Of a stretch of DNA of 64,000 bases, positions 28,301 through 36,456 are shown one piece after another. A program made the position numbers and the translations under genes. The stretch is from Roseburia sp. CAG:10041_57. Its GTDB lineage: Bacteria; Bacillota; Clostridia; Lachnospirales; Lachnospiraceae. Every line of letters starts with the position of its first letter. The stretch's first letter is position 1. Location of the stretch: contig MNTL01000048.1 in the NCBI GenBank assembly GCA_001916965.1, positions 780 through 64,779 on the forward strand. The letters are read 5' to 3'. Under the pieces are notes generated by a model. The model had not been told where the DNA came from. It did not search any database and worked only from the letters and a program-made list of their open reading frames with translations.

Positions 28301-28854
28301 AAGCCGTTGGCTATGATCTGTATTGTAAGATGCTCAACGAAGCAGTCAAGACATTAAAGGGAACAAAGAAGCTGGCAGAAGATTTCAATACCTATGTGGA
28401 TATGGATGTGGATGCATTCATTCCACCATCCTACATTGTGAATGAGGCACAGAAGCTGGATATCTATAAGAGAATCGCCAGTCTGGAGAATGAAGCAGAA
28501 TGTGAGGATATGAAGGCGGAGCTTCTGGACAGATTTGGAAATGTGCCCAAATCTGTGGATAATCTGATCAGAATTTCACTCATACGTGTACAGGCACATG
28601 AAAGATATGTAACGGAGATCAAGGGCAAAATAGGCTGCATTACTTTCTATATGGAGCCATATGCGCCGGTTCATGTAGAGAAGCTGCCACAATTACTGGA
28701 TAAATATAAGAATACATTGCAATTCAGTGCCAAGGGCACACCTAACTTTGTATTAAAATATAAGAAATACGGATTAGTGGAGAAAGAGGCAGACTTGATG
28801 ATCAGCCTTACACAGCGTATCTTAAAAGAAATGGCAATATTGTATACCGAATAG
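25318..28854 (+). CDS. mfd: Transcription-repair coupling factor
   Basis: 1178 residues. It removes stalled RNA polymerase and recruits UvrABC. The N-terminal UvrB-like part contains [15 protein letters not shown]; an RNA polymerase-interacting domain follows ([16 protein letters not shown]). The SF2 translocase has Walker [13 protein letters not shown], box [29 protein letters not shown], and [10 protein letters not shown]. The C-terminal domain is [21 protein letters not shown] start behind AGGCAGGGA. Confidence 0.96.
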   Translation: MNTILAPLRELGEYEDIQKQLNTQQGKVSISGCVDSQKLHMIYGFTEKYDVKLIVTYSDMKAKELLDDCKLYCRESYYFPAKDLIFYQADIHSNQLIKERVAVLRKLLEGEPITIVTTFSALMAHQLPLSVWQENVIEIEEGGIAEEAAIARQLAKMGYEKNYQVEAPGQFSVRGGIVDIFDLTRENPVRIELWGDEVESIRSFDIESQRSIEKLTEVSIYPATELILSKKALEDGLARMEKDCKKSAAFFREETKPEEAHRLEQAVAELKEQVTQFQSFVNLESYIGYFYEETQSLVDFVADRKLCICLDEPARIEEHANAVELEFRESMSTRAEKGYILPEQMNVLYGAREIYARLDKNRLLALSTMEYKGFPVKFQNRYAVNARNVFSYNNSFPELVKDLNHYKKNGYRVLLVSASSTRAKRLATDLMDEGLNAFYSDNSQRELQPGEIMTFYGNVLKGFEYPMLKFVVISESDIFGKQNRKKKKKKVYEGQKIRDFSDLKIGDYVVHENHGLGIYKGIEKVEVDKVVKDYIKIEYRDGGNLYILATGLDVIQKYASADAAKRPKLNKLGTQEWTKTKSKVKSAVNEVAKDLVELYAVRQEKQGFAFGHDTVWQQEFEEMFPFEETQDQLLAIEATKADMESSRIMDRLICGDVGYGKTEIAIRAAFKAVQDGKQVAFLVPTTILAQQHYNTFVQRMKDFPVRIDMLSRFRTAGEQKKTLEDLKKGLVDIVIGTHRLLSADVKYKDLGLLIIDEEQRFGVRHKEKIKQVKDTVDVLTLTATPIPRTLHMSLVGIRDMSVLEEAPNERQPIQTYVMEYNEEMVREAIVRELSRQGQVYYVYNRINNIAEITDRIQALVPEATVAYAHGQMKEHELEKIMYGFINGEIDVLVSTTIIETGLDISNVNTMIIHDSDNMGLSQLYQLRGRVGRSNRTSYAFLMYKRDKMLKEVAEKRLQAIKEFTDLGSGFKIAMRDLEIRGAGNLLGERQHGHMEAVGYDLYCKMLNEAVKTLKGTKKLAEDFNTYVDMDVDAFIPPSYIVNEAQKLDIYKRIASLENEAECEDMKAELLDRFGNVPKSVDNLIRISLIRVQAHERYVTEIKGKIGCITFYMEPYAPVHVEKLPQLLDKYKNTLQFSAKGTPNFVLKYKKYGLVEKEADLMISLTQRILKEMAILYTE

Positions 28855-28856
28855 AA

Positions 28857-28877
28857 GTAACTATTCTGAATAGTTAC
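28857..28877. repeat. Collapsed repeat ends (perfect 21-bp palindrome)
   Basis: The left end GTAACTATTC is joined through one T to the right end GAATAGTTAC with no interior. It lies between mfd and the next gene and looks like a minimal or excised form of the 145-bp repeat. Confidence 0.65.
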
Positions 28878-28906
28878 GAATAGAGAATTATAAGGAGAAA
28901 GAAAAG

Positions 28907-30043
28907 ATGGAATACAGAACAATGGACAACATTGGAACAAAAACTTCCCTGCTTGGCTTTGGATGTATGCGTTTTCCTACCAATGCAGACGGAAGCATCA
29001 ACGAAGAACTGGCACTGGATATGCTGGATCGGGCATATCATGCCGGAGTGAACTATTTTGACACGGCGTATCCGTATCATGGAGGAAAGAGTGAACCGGT
29101 AACCGGTAAGGCTCTGGATCGTTACCCCAGAGATTCCTATTATCTGGCTACGAAGCTTCCTATCTGGGAAGTAAAGACGCTGGAGGATGTGGACAGGATC
29201 TTTCATGAGCAGTTGGAGAGACTGCATAAGGACTATGTGGATTTCTATCTGATACATGCGCTGAATAAGGACAGATGGGAGCTGATCAAGAAGCTGGGCA
29301 TTCTCGAATATTGTGAGAAGCTTCGCAGTGAGGGTAAGCTTCGTTATTTTGGATTCTCTTTCCATGATGATTATGAAGTTTTCCGGGAGATCATCACCTC
29401 TTATCACTGGGATTTCTGCCAGATACAGCTTAACTATATGGATAAGGACACGCAGGCTACCTTAAAGGGCGTAGAACTGGCAGAGTCACTGGGTATTCCG
29501 ATGGTAATCATGGAACCTGTAAAGGGTGGTTCTCTTGCAGAACTTCCGGATGATATCACTTCAATCTTTAGAAATATTAGACCGCAGGCTTCCACACCAT
29601 CCTGGGCATTGCGTTATGCTGCCACATTTTCTAATGTTAAGGTAGTACTTAGTGGTATGTCCAACATGGAACAGGTAGAAGACAATCTGAAGACCTTTAC
29701 GGATTTTGAACCGTTAAATGAAGCAGAGCAGGAAGCAGTCTGTCAGGTGGCAGATGCATTGCACAAGCGTGTAAAGAACGGCTGTACAGCCTGCAGATAC
29801 TGTATGCCATGTCCGGCAGGTGTGAACATTCCTGGAAGCTTTGGCGTATGGAATGAATATCATATCTACGGCAATCTGGCTGATACCAAATGGTGCTGGA
29901 CGAAAGAGATTCCAGAAAGTGCGAAACCCAAGAACTGCATCAAATGTGGTAAGTGCGAGAGAGTCTGTCCACAGAAGATACATATCAGAGAAGATCTGGT
30001 AAAAGTGCAGGAAGAACTGGATCGTGTGACTGCACAGGTTTAA
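28907..30043 (+). CDS. Aldo/keto reductase with C-terminal 2[4Fe-4S] ferredoxin domain
   Basis: 378 residues. The N-terminal barrel (1-~270) has the AKR motifs GFGCMRFP, NYFDTAYPYHGGKSE, DFYLIHALNKD and IMEPVKGGSLA. The tail holds two Cys clusters, CTACRYCMPCPAGV (~300-313) and CIKCGKCERVCP (~348-359). Such fused proteins are frequent in anaerobes and carry out ferredoxin-linked reduction of unknown carbonyl substrates. AAGGAG precedes the ATG; a terminator follows at once, so it is a single gene. Confidence 0.88.
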   Translation: MEYRTMDNIGTKTSLLGFGCMRFPTNADGSINEELALDMLDRAYHAGVNYFDTAYPYHGGKSEPVTGKALDRYPRDSYYLATKLPIWEVKTLEDVDRIFHEQLERLHKDYVDFYLIHALNKDRWELIKKLGILEYCEKLRSEGKLRYFGFSFHDDYEVFREIITSYHWDFCQIQLNYMDKDTQATLKGVELAESLGIPMVIMEPVKGGSLAELPDDITSIFRNIRPQASTPSWALRYAATFSNVKVVLSGMSNMEQVEDNLKTFTDFEPLNEAEQEAVCQVADALHKRVKNGCTACRYCMPCPAGVNIPGSFGVWNEYHIYGNLADTKWCWTKEIPESAKPKNCIKCGKCERVCPQKIHIREDLVKVQEELDRVTAQV

Positions 30044-30053
30044 ATGAGGAAAG

Positions 30054-30102
30054 AAAAGTCATTAGTGTTTACATAATGTAAGCAGTAATGACTTTTTATT
30101 TT
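30054..30102 (+). terminator. Terminator after the aldo/keto reductase
   Basis: AAAAGTCATTA pairs with TAATGACTTTT, with an inner TTACAtaaTGTAA, followed by a U-rich run. Confidence 0.75.
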
Positions 30103-30191
30103 CTCAGATATTACTTCAACATAGGAATTGTACCTGATATAGCTGCAAGTGCAAAAAATCTATATAAATTAGCATTACCTTGTAAAATTGT

Positions 30192-30241
30192 TAGAAAATT
30201 CAATATAATATATAGAAAATTCTAAAAAAATATAGTATAAT
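30192..30241 (+). promoter_or_regulatory. Paired operator-like repeats and -10 box before the DUF4391 gene
   Basis: TAGAAAATTC occurs at 30192-30201 and 30213-30222, 21 bp (two helical turns) apart. The second is part of the palindrome TAGAAAATTCTA. A perfect TATAAT follows at 30236-30241. No good -35 box is seen, which hints at activator dependence. Confidence 0.4.
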
Positions 30242-30311
30242 GTGTTCAAGTGTGAAGGATGACATAATGAATCAACAATAACAGATTCGATGAGGAGCAT
30301 GGAGAGCGCAG

Positions 30312-30956
30312 ATGAGTGAATGCAGGTATAATATTCCAAAACAGTATCGTGTGGATAAGGGGATGCCTCTTGAGGCATTGTATCCGAGAATGAAGGACAG
30401 TAAATGCAGAGAGATCTTCGAGACAGAGATTGTCAGTATGGAATGGTGTTATCATATTACAGAGGGGGAGAGCGCACCGGATATGGCATCGCTGCTTCGC
30501 AAGAAAGGAATTTCCGTATTTGAGGTGATAACACGTCAGAAAATATCCCCGGAACTGATGACGGAAGTATTTGCTGATCTGATTCGGAAACGCTTCGTCA
30601 TTGTATACCTGTGTGAGCAGGAGATTGCCATGGCGACTTTTGTTCCGGGAGAGAATGAAGAAGAAGGAAAAATATGTGCGACAGACTTTTATTCCTATGA
30701 TATGTCCCATATGATAGAGATTCTTGATTTTGAGCAGGATGCCAATAAGAGCGTGGAAGAGATACATAACAGGATTATGTCTGAGATACGACAGCAAAAG
30801 AAAGAGATCATGATTGAGAAGGCTTTTGCAGGCATGCATAAAAGTGTGCAGCAGGAGCCGGATCTGGAATATGAATTCAGCGAAGAGAATCTGGAGAAAA
30901 TAAGAGAAGATGCAAATTTCGTGCAGGAACAGCTGAGGGTAGATGTGAAGGCATAA
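30312..30956 (+). CDS. DUF4391-like protein
   Basis: A 214-residue protein. Residues ~40-120 (VSMEWCYHI...VFEVITRQKISPELMTEVFADLIRKRFVIVYLCEQEIAMATF) follow the DUF4391 pattern, a domain usually encoded beside helicases and methyltransferases of defence systems. The C-terminal third is an acidic, probably coiled-coil helix. It has its own promoter-like region and lies 18 bp before a BrxD-like ATPase, so the two are likely co-expressed. The domain call is by pattern only; function unknown. Confidence 0.55.
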   Translation: MSECRYNIPKQYRVDKGMPLEALYPRMKDSKCREIFETEIVSMEWCYHITEGESAPDMASLLRKKGISVFEVITRQKISPELMTEVFADLIRKRFVIVYLCEQEIAMATFVPGENEEEGKICATDFYSYDMSHMIEILDFEQDANKSVEEIHNRIMSEIRQQKKEIMIEKAFAGMHKSVQQEPDLEYEFSEENLEKIREDANFVQEQLRVDVKA

Positions 30957-30974
30957 GACGCAGAAGGGGAAGAC

Positions 30975-32261
30975 ATGGATAAGGGGATACAGAAGGCAAC
31001 AGCTGCAATCGTGCTGAATTCATTAGGCGGTGGTGTTGTACCAAGGGTAGGATTGGAGTATATCACAGTAGGCAGAAGAAATGAAATAGGGGCATTGCTT
31101 CAGGATGTGGAACTGATTCAGGCAGGCGGCAGTGCCATACGTTTCATCGAGGGCAGATATGGAAGCGGCAAGACTTTCCTGCTGTATGCTTTGAAGAATC
31201 ATGTGCTGGAGCGTAATTTCGTGGTATCGGATGTGGAATTATCCGTAGATAAAAGGCTGGTAGGCAACAAAGGACAGGGAATTGCAGCATATCGTGAGAT
31301 GCTCCGCAATCTTGCAACCAGGGGCTGCCCCAATCAAGGGGCGTTGAAGCCTGTCCTTGACAAATGGATATCAGAATTGGAAAATGAGGTGGAGCAGGAA
31401 AGCGGACTGACACCGGGACATGAATCTTTTGACATTAAGGTCAGTCAGAAAGTACATAAGATCACATCGTCTCTGGAAGAGAAGGTCAATGGCTTTGACT
31501 TTGCCAAGGTGCTGTCGATTTATTATAAAGGACACCGGATGGGTGATGATAAATTACAGCAAAAGGCATTTCGGTGGATGTGTGGAGAGTATCGCACCAA
31601 ATCCGAAGCCAAAAGCGACCTGGGAGTGAATCTGATCATAACAGATGATAACTGGTATGATTTTATAAAGTTATGGGCAGAATTCGTTGTAAAAGCAGGT
31701 TATGCGGGACTGTATATCTGTATGGATGAGCTTGCAAGTATCTATGAGATTCCCAGTAAAGTAGGAAGAGATTATAATTACAGTAAGCTGCTTGCCATCT
31801 ATAATGACGTATTGCAGGGGAAGGCATCTCATCTGGGATTCCTGATGGGAATTACCAAAGAAGCAATGGAAGATCCTGTCAGAGGAATTTATGGGTATGA
31901 GCCACTTCGTTCCAGATTGGAGAACCGCAAGATCGCTGGTGGGGCAGCAGAAGAATTACGCGATCTGGCAGCTCCGGTAATTGCCCTTTCTCCGTTGAAT
32001 CCGGGAGAAATCTACGTATTACTTGAGAAGCTGACACAGCTGCATGAGATTGTATATGGATATGAATCCAGACTGGAGCATGATGATTTTATTTATTTCC
32101 TGAAGAATCAATATGCAAGAGTCCGCAATACGGAGGAAATGACAGCAAGGGAAATGATCCGTAATTATATCACACTGCTGAATCTGACGCAGCAAAACAG
32201 TGATAAGCCCAAAGAAGAAATCCTGTATGCAGTAGAGGATTATAATGTAAAAAGTAATTAG
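30975..32261 (+). CDS. BrxD-like P-loop ATPase (DUF2791 / BREX system family)
   Basis: A 428-residue ATPase. GGGVVPRVGLEYITVGRRNEI opens the fold; Walker A GRYGSGKTF is at 60-68 and Walker B GLYICMDEL at 245-253. GYEPLRSRLENRK and SPLNPGEIYVLLEKL follow. The pattern matches the BrxC/BrxD family ATP-binding protein (DUF2791) known from type 2 BREX and from helicase-TerB clusters. Here no methyltransferase, phosphatase (PglZ) or helicase accompanies it; neighbours are a DUF4391 protein and a YgjP protease. It could be a remnant or a small stand-alone system. Confidence 0.75.
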   Translation: MDKGIQKATAAIVLNSLGGGVVPRVGLEYITVGRRNEIGALLQDVELIQAGGSAIRFIEGRYGSGKTFLLYALKNHVLERNFVVSDVELSVDKRLVGNKGQGIAAYREMLRNLATRGCPNQGALKPVLDKWISELENEVEQESGLTPGHESFDIKVSQKVHKITSSLEEKVNGFDFAKVLSIYYKGHRMGDDKLQQKAFRWMCGEYRTKSEAKSDLGVNLIITDDNWYDFIKLWAEFVVKAGYAGLYICMDELASIYEIPSKVGRDYNYSKLLAIYNDVLQGKASHLGFLMGITKEAMEDPVRGIYGYEPLRSRLENRKIAGGAAEELRDLAAPVIALSPLNPGEIYVLLEKLTQLHEIVYGYESRLEHDDFIYFLKNQYARVRNTEEMTAREMIRNYITLLNLTQQNSDKPKEEILYAVEDYNVKSN

Positions 32262-32282
32262 AAAGACAATAAAGATAATAAA

Positions 32283-32954
32283 ATGAAAATGATAGAACCA
32301 AAAGAAATTATCAGATCAAGGCGCAGGACGATAGCTCTGGAAATCAATGCACAGGGTGAATTGATCGTCAGAGCGCCTTTTCGCGCTTCTATGGAGCAGA
32401 TTATGGACTTTGTGGAACGTAAGCAGGACTGGATCTGTGATAAAACAAGACAAATGCAGGTCAGAAGACAGGCGCAGCCTCATATTGGAATCGCACAGGG
32501 AGATCAGTTGTATTATAAAGGTGAACTGTATCCGGTAATCATAAGTGAAGGAAGAAGCGGTTCCTTTGATGGGAGCTGTTTTCACTTGCCATCGACAGCA
32601 AATACAGGAGAAATGCTGACGGCATGGTATCGCAAGCAGGCTGCCAGGGTGATTATCCCCAAAGTAGAAGAATATGCAGCCAGGATGGGAGTTGAACCCA
32701 AGGGAGTACGTATTACTTCAGCCAGAACACGGTGGGGATCATGCAGTTATGTAAACCATATTAATTTCAGCTGGCATCTTGTGATGTGTCCTGAGGATGT
32801 GATAAACTATGTAGTAGTACATGAACTGTGCCATATATGGCATAAAGACCACAGCAGGCTTTTCTGGGCAAGTGTGGCAGAATATGATCCTGATTATAAG
32901 GAACACAGACGCTGGCTTAGGGAGCATGGCATATTAATGGAGGAGAACTGGTGA
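32283..32954 (+). CDS. YgjP-like (DUF45/SprT-type) zinc metalloprotease
   Basis: 223 residues. The C-terminal ARTRWGSCSYVNHINFSWHLVMCP and VVVHELCHIWHKDHSRLFW carry the zinc ligands HELCH (180-184) and His190. The N-terminal half (SRRRTIALEINAQGELIVRAP) is the usual beta-rich YgjP part. It starts 21 bp after the ATPase with a weak ribosome site and ends overlapping the HAD gene by 4 bp (GTGA). Family function is poorly known; some members sit with helicases of restriction systems. Confidence 0.83.
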   Translation: MKMIEPKEIIRSRRRTIALEINAQGELIVRAPFRASMEQIMDFVERKQDWICDKTRQMQVRRQAQPHIGIAQGDQLYYKGELYPVIISEGRSGSFDGSCFHLPSTANTGEMLTAWYRKQAARVIIPKVEEYAARMGVEPKGVRITSARTRWGSCSYVNHINFSWHLVMCPEDVINYVVVHELCHIWHKDHSRLFWASVAEYDPDYKEHRRWLREHGILMEENW

Positions 32955-33604
32955 TTTGCGCAGTTATATTTGATATGGATGGTGTGCTGATCGATACAGA
33001 GAAGCACTATAATGCAGCCTGGTGTCAGGCAGCTACGGAAGCAGGCTTTCCTTTTACCAGAGAGCATGCGCTTTTGCTTAGAAGCTGCGAAGCCAAAGAG
33101 GGCGAGAAGCTGATGCAGGGAATATTTGGTCCGTCTTTTGATTATTATGCAATCAGAGAACGCAGAAGAGAACTGGTCAGAGAGAGACTGGCTCAGTATG
33201 GGCTGGAGAAGAAACCGGGAGTGGAAGAAACACTTAGATTCCTGCGGGCAAAAGGCATAAAGACGGCGGTAGCCACGGCTACGGCATTAGATATTACGAA
33301 ATCCCATCTGACCACAATAGGAGTCTGTGATCTTTTTGACAGTATCGTCAGTGCCAAGAATGTGGCACATGGTAAACCCGAACCGGATGTGTATCTGTAT
33401 GCCTGTGAACAGATTGGGGAGAGACCGCAGGACTGTATGGCGGTGGAAGATTCTCCTAATGGCATTATGGCTGCATACAGAGCGGGACTTCGTACCGTAA
33501 TGGTTCCGGATCTGACACAACCGGATGAAGAATTGACAAAATATTTATATGCCTGTGTAAACTCTCTGTCAGATTTATGCGAACTTGTTGACAAGGAAGA
33601 TTAG
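32951..33604 (+). CDS. HAD-family hydrolase (beta-phosphoglucomutase/phosphatase type)
   Basis: 217 residues. Motif I FDMDGVLIDTE near residue 7-17, motif II ATATALD, Lys in HGKPEPDVYL and motif IV VEDSPNG. The cap is helical, placing it with PGM/phosphatase-like HAD proteins; the substrate is not readable. GTG start overlaps the protease stop, and AGGAG lies inside the protease gene, so translation is coupled. Confidence 0.85.
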   Translation: MICAVIFDMDGVLIDTEKHYNAAWCQAATEAGFPFTREHALLLRSCEAKEGEKLMQGIFGPSFDYYAIRERRRELVRERLAQYGLEKKPGVEETLRFLRAKGIKTAVATATALDITKSHLTTIGVCDLFDSIVSAKNVAHGKPEPDVYLYACEQIGERPQDCMAVEDSPNGIMAAYRAGLRTVMVPDLTQPDEELTKYLYACVNSLSDLCELVDKED

Positions 33605-33644
33605 GCCCTTTTTACGCAGAGAAAACAGAAAAAGGAGCGAAATT

Positions 33645-35036
33645 ATGGAAAATGAAATAGTAGAAAAGCCGGATTATGTCGAAGAACTGGTGAATCTGAT
33701 CCGTAGTGGTGAGTCGGATGAAGGCATTTCTGAGAAAATAGATAATTACCATGATAATGATATCGCTTCTGCATTGGACGAACTCAATGAAAAAGAGCGT
33801 AAGAAGCTCTATCAGATACTGGGCGTGGAGAGAATGTCCGAGATATTTGCCTATGTAGATGATGTAGGAAAGTATCTGGAAGAGATCGAGCTGGAAAAGG
33901 CAGCAGATATTATCGAGAACATGGATGCGGATGATGCTGTAGATGTTCTGGAAGAAGTAGATGAGACGAAACGTAAACAGTTGATTGAACTGATGGATGA
34001 AGAGTCCAAGGAAGACATCAAGCTGATCTGTTCCTATGAAGAGGATGAGATTGGCAGCAAGATGACGACGAACTTCATCGAGATCAGCAGACGTCTGACC
34101 GTGAAGCAGGCAATGAGGGAGCTTATTGCAAAAGCAGAAGAGAACGATAATATCACTACAATCTATGTAAAAGATGATGATGACACCTTCTATGGCGCGA
34201 TTAATCTGAAAGATCTGATCGTGGCTAGAGGATATACAGACCTGGATTCTCTGATCAGTCACTCCTATCCGTATGTGCGTGACCACGAATCTATTACGGA
34301 CTGTATTGAACAGTTGAAGGATTATGCGGAAGATTCCATTCCTGTACTGGATGATGATAACAAGCTGTTAGGTGTTATCACAGCACAGGATATCGTAGAA
34401 GTTGTAGATGATGAAATGGGTGATGACTACGCTAAGCTGGCTGGTATGACAGAGGAGGCTGACCTGGAGGAAGGTCTCCCGGAGAGTATCAAGAAACGTC
34501 TGCCCTGGCTGGTTGTATTACTGGGGTTAAGCCTGTGTGTATCGACGGTGACAGGACTCTTTGAAAATGTAATATCCCATCTGGCGATCATCGTAAGCTT
34601 TCAGTCATTGATCCTTGGTATGTCAGGTAATGTAGGTACGCAGTCACTGGCTGTTACCATTCGTGTGTTGATGGATGAGGATCTGTCCGGCAGGCAGAAA
34701 TGGGGGCTGATCTTTAAAGAGGCAAGAATTGGCTTCTGCAATGGATTAATGCTTGGTCTGCTGGCTTTTGCATTCATTGGTACGTATGTATATGTGCTGA
34801 AAGGGAGACCATTGCAATATGCATTTTCAGTATCTGCCTGTGCAGGTGTGGCATTGATGCTTGCAATGACAATATCCAGCGTGGTAGGAACGGTCGTGCC
34901 AATGTTCTTCCATAAGGTCAAGGTAGACCCGGCAGTCGCCTCAGGTCCTCTGATTTCTACAGTCAATGACTTTGTGGCGGTTGTGACATACTATGGTCTG
35001 GCATGGGTATTACTGATCCATGTGCTGCATCTGTAA
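33645..35036 (+). CDS. mgtE: Magnesium transporter MgtE
   Basis: 463 residues. The N domain of MgtE repeats (DIASALDELNEKERKKLYQILG, AADIIENMDADDAVDVLEEV) is followed by paired CBS domains (~140-260) and five membrane helices from ~283 with PWLVVLLGLSL, MSGNVGTQSLAVTIR and ASGPLISTVNDF. The acidic N and CBS domains act as the Mg2+ sensor in the family. AAAGGAG lies before the ATG at 33645, which is preferred over the in-frame 33585 start inside the HAD gene. Confidence 0.95.
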   Translation: MENEIVEKPDYVEELVNLIRSGESDEGISEKIDNYHDNDIASALDELNEKERKKLYQILGVERMSEIFAYVDDVGKYLEEIELEKAADIIENMDADDAVDVLEEVDETKRKQLIELMDEESKEDIKLICSYEEDEIGSKMTTNFIEISRRLTVKQAMRELIAKAEENDNITTIYVKDDDDTFYGAINLKDLIVARGYTDLDSLISHSYPYVRDHESITDCIEQLKDYAEDSIPVLDDDNKLLGVITAQDIVEVVDDEMGDDYAKLAGMTEEADLEEGLPESIKKRLPWLVVLLGLSLCVSTVTGLFENVISHLAIIVSFQSLILGMSGNVGTQSLAVTIRVLMDEDLSGRQKWGLIFKEARIGFCNGLMLGLLAFAFIGTYVYVLKGRPLQYAFSVSACAGVALMLAMTISSVVGTVVPMFFHKVKVDPAVASGPLISTVNDFVAVVTYYGLAWVLLIHVLHL

Positions 35037-35056
35037 AAAGAAAGAGGTAAAACAAT

Positions 35057-35605
35057 ATGATGAAACTGGAAAATTTTGTAAATATGATGACAGGACATTT
35101 TGACAACAGGGAACAGTTTAATATGATGCAGAAGGAAGGAAAGGTTTATTCTTATGCTGAACATGTGAACACAGTCTGCAATGACAAGATAGATAATCTG
35201 CCCAAGGATTTCACAGGCAGATTTGTCGTAGAAGAAAGCTATTATGAAACCGCTGGAAAACGCCACGCATCACCTCATCTTTTCCTCATTACGGAAAACG
35301 AAGATGGTGTTTTACTTTCTTCTTATGAGATCCCGGAAGGAGAAGACAGGAATGCATTTTCATATGCTTCCATGAAGAATGTTGATTACAGCAAATTGAA
35401 AAAATCCGAAAAGTTCACGCCGGCACTATACCGGGAAAAGGATGGAATCTGGGAAGGAGGCAGTACAAGCCGTTTCTCACCGGTCATGATATTCAAGCTT
35501 TGGGAGAGGTTCTCAGACAGTTGTCTGGAAGTGTCTGAAAGTATGGAAGTAAATGGAAAGCGGACCTTTGGGTACGATGAACCAATTATTTATAAACGTG
35601 CATAA
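35057..35605 (+). CDS. Hypothetical protein, possibly CpeT/CpcT-like fold
   Basis: A 182-residue soluble protein just after mgtE. LENFVNMMTGHFDNREQFN...FVVEESYYETAGKRHASPHLFLITENEDGVLLSSYEIPEG resembles the beta-barrel of CpeT/CpcT phycobilin lyases in layout, although there are no phycobiliproteins here. A C-terminal CLEVSESMEVNGKRTFGYDEPIIYKR completes a repeated strand pattern. No signal peptide or membrane helix. I am unsure of the family. AGAGGT precedes the start. Confidence 0.45.
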   Translation: MMKLENFVNMMTGHFDNREQFNMMQKEGKVYSYAEHVNTVCNDKIDNLPKDFTGRFVVEESYYETAGKRHASPHLFLITENEDGVLLSSYEIPEGEDRNAFSYASMKNVDYSKLKKSEKFTPALYREKDGIWEGGSTSRFSPVMIFKLWERFSDSCLEVSESMEVNGKRTFGYDEPIIYKRA

Positions 35606-35666
35606 GACTGGTATCTGCTTTGGGAAAGAGAAACCATAAAAATAAGAGGTTAGTCTGCCTGAAACA

Positions 35667-35695
35667 GAATACTTTAGAATATTTTCCACATACTA
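35667..35695 (+). promoter_or_regulatory. Candidate sigma-G promoter of spoVT
   Basis: GAATA (35667-35671), 17-bp spacer, CATACTA (35689-35695) match the forespore sigma-G consensus (TGAATA...CATACTA). spoVT is a sigma-G gene in Bacillus subtilis. Confidence 0.6.
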
Positions 35696-35766
35696 ACTCC
35701 ATAACTAATATATAGCAGATGAGTATTAACAGAACCTTGCTAAAATATAGTATTGGAGGAAAACTT

Positions 35767-36315
35767 ATGAAAGCTACAGGAATTGTAAGGCGAATTGACG
35801 ATCTGGGACGTATCGTGATTCCGAAGGAAATCCGGAGAGTATTAAGGATTCGGGAAAGTGACCCATTGGAAATATTTACCGATCACGAGGGTTCTATCAT
35901 ATTAAGAAAATATTCTCCAATTGGAGATATGGGAAGTTTTGCAAAACCATTTGCAGAGAGTCTTGCACAGGTGTCAGGACATATTGCCCTGATTGCAGAC
36001 AGAGATCAGTGTATTGCGGCAGCAGGAAGTGGAAATAAGCAGCTGCTGGGCAAGAATCTGAGCAAGGAAATGGAAGAGAAGATGAACGCCAGAGAGACCA
36101 TATGTGCATCCAGGGGAGAGCTTGGATATGTGCCAATCACAGAGGATGAGACGGAAGGCTACTGTCATGAAGTGATGATTCCCATTCTGGCGCAGGGAGA
36201 TATTATAGGCGCTGTTGTTCTTTTGGCAAATGATGAGAATAATCCTATGAGCGAGGTAGAAGTGAAGCTGGCGCAGTCGGCAGCGGGATTTCTGGGGAAA
36301 CAGATAGAGCAGTAG
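35767..36315 (+). CDS. spoVT: Stage V sporulation regulator SpoVT
   Basis: 182 residues. The N-terminal AbrB-like swapped-hairpin domain MKATGIVRRIDDLGRIVIPKEIRRVLRIRESDPLEIF (1-~37) is followed by a GAF-like domain (AKPFAESLAQVSGHIALIADRDQCIAAAG...VPITEDETEGYCHEVMIPIL). This two-domain layout and length match SpoVT. TTGGAGG precedes the ATG at 35767. It regulates forespore genes and implies that the organism can form spores. Confidence 0.93.
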   Translation: MKATGIVRRIDDLGRIVIPKEIRRVLRIRESDPLEIFTDHEGSIILRKYSPIGDMGSFAKPFAESLAQVSGHIALIADRDQCIAAAGSGNKQLLGKNLSKEMEEKMNARETICASRGELGYVPITEDETEGYCHEVMIPILAQGDIIGAVVLLANDENNPMSEVEVKLAQSAAGFLGKQIEQ

Positions 36316-36341
36316 AATAAAAAACGATGCCATACGGATTA

Positions 36342-36456
36342 ACCGCATCTTCGATGCTTCCTTTTTGCTTATGGGGTTACTTCGCCATATAAATGGAGTC
36401 AAGTATGCTTGAAAACAAGTATACTTGACTCCATTTGCATGGCTCTGAATAGTTAT
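36342..36456 (-). mobile_element. MITE-like repeat, copy 2 (one end lost)
   Basis: Reading on the minus strand: ATAACTATTCAGAGCCATGC, a long hairpin with ATGGAGTCAAG...CTTGACTCCAT, ATGGCGAAGTAACC and GCATCGAAGATGCGG, then the similarity stops before the second inverted end. Compared with copy 1 the hairpin arms differ by compensating changes. The intact end overlaps the stop codon of the TrhA gene. Confidence 0.7.
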
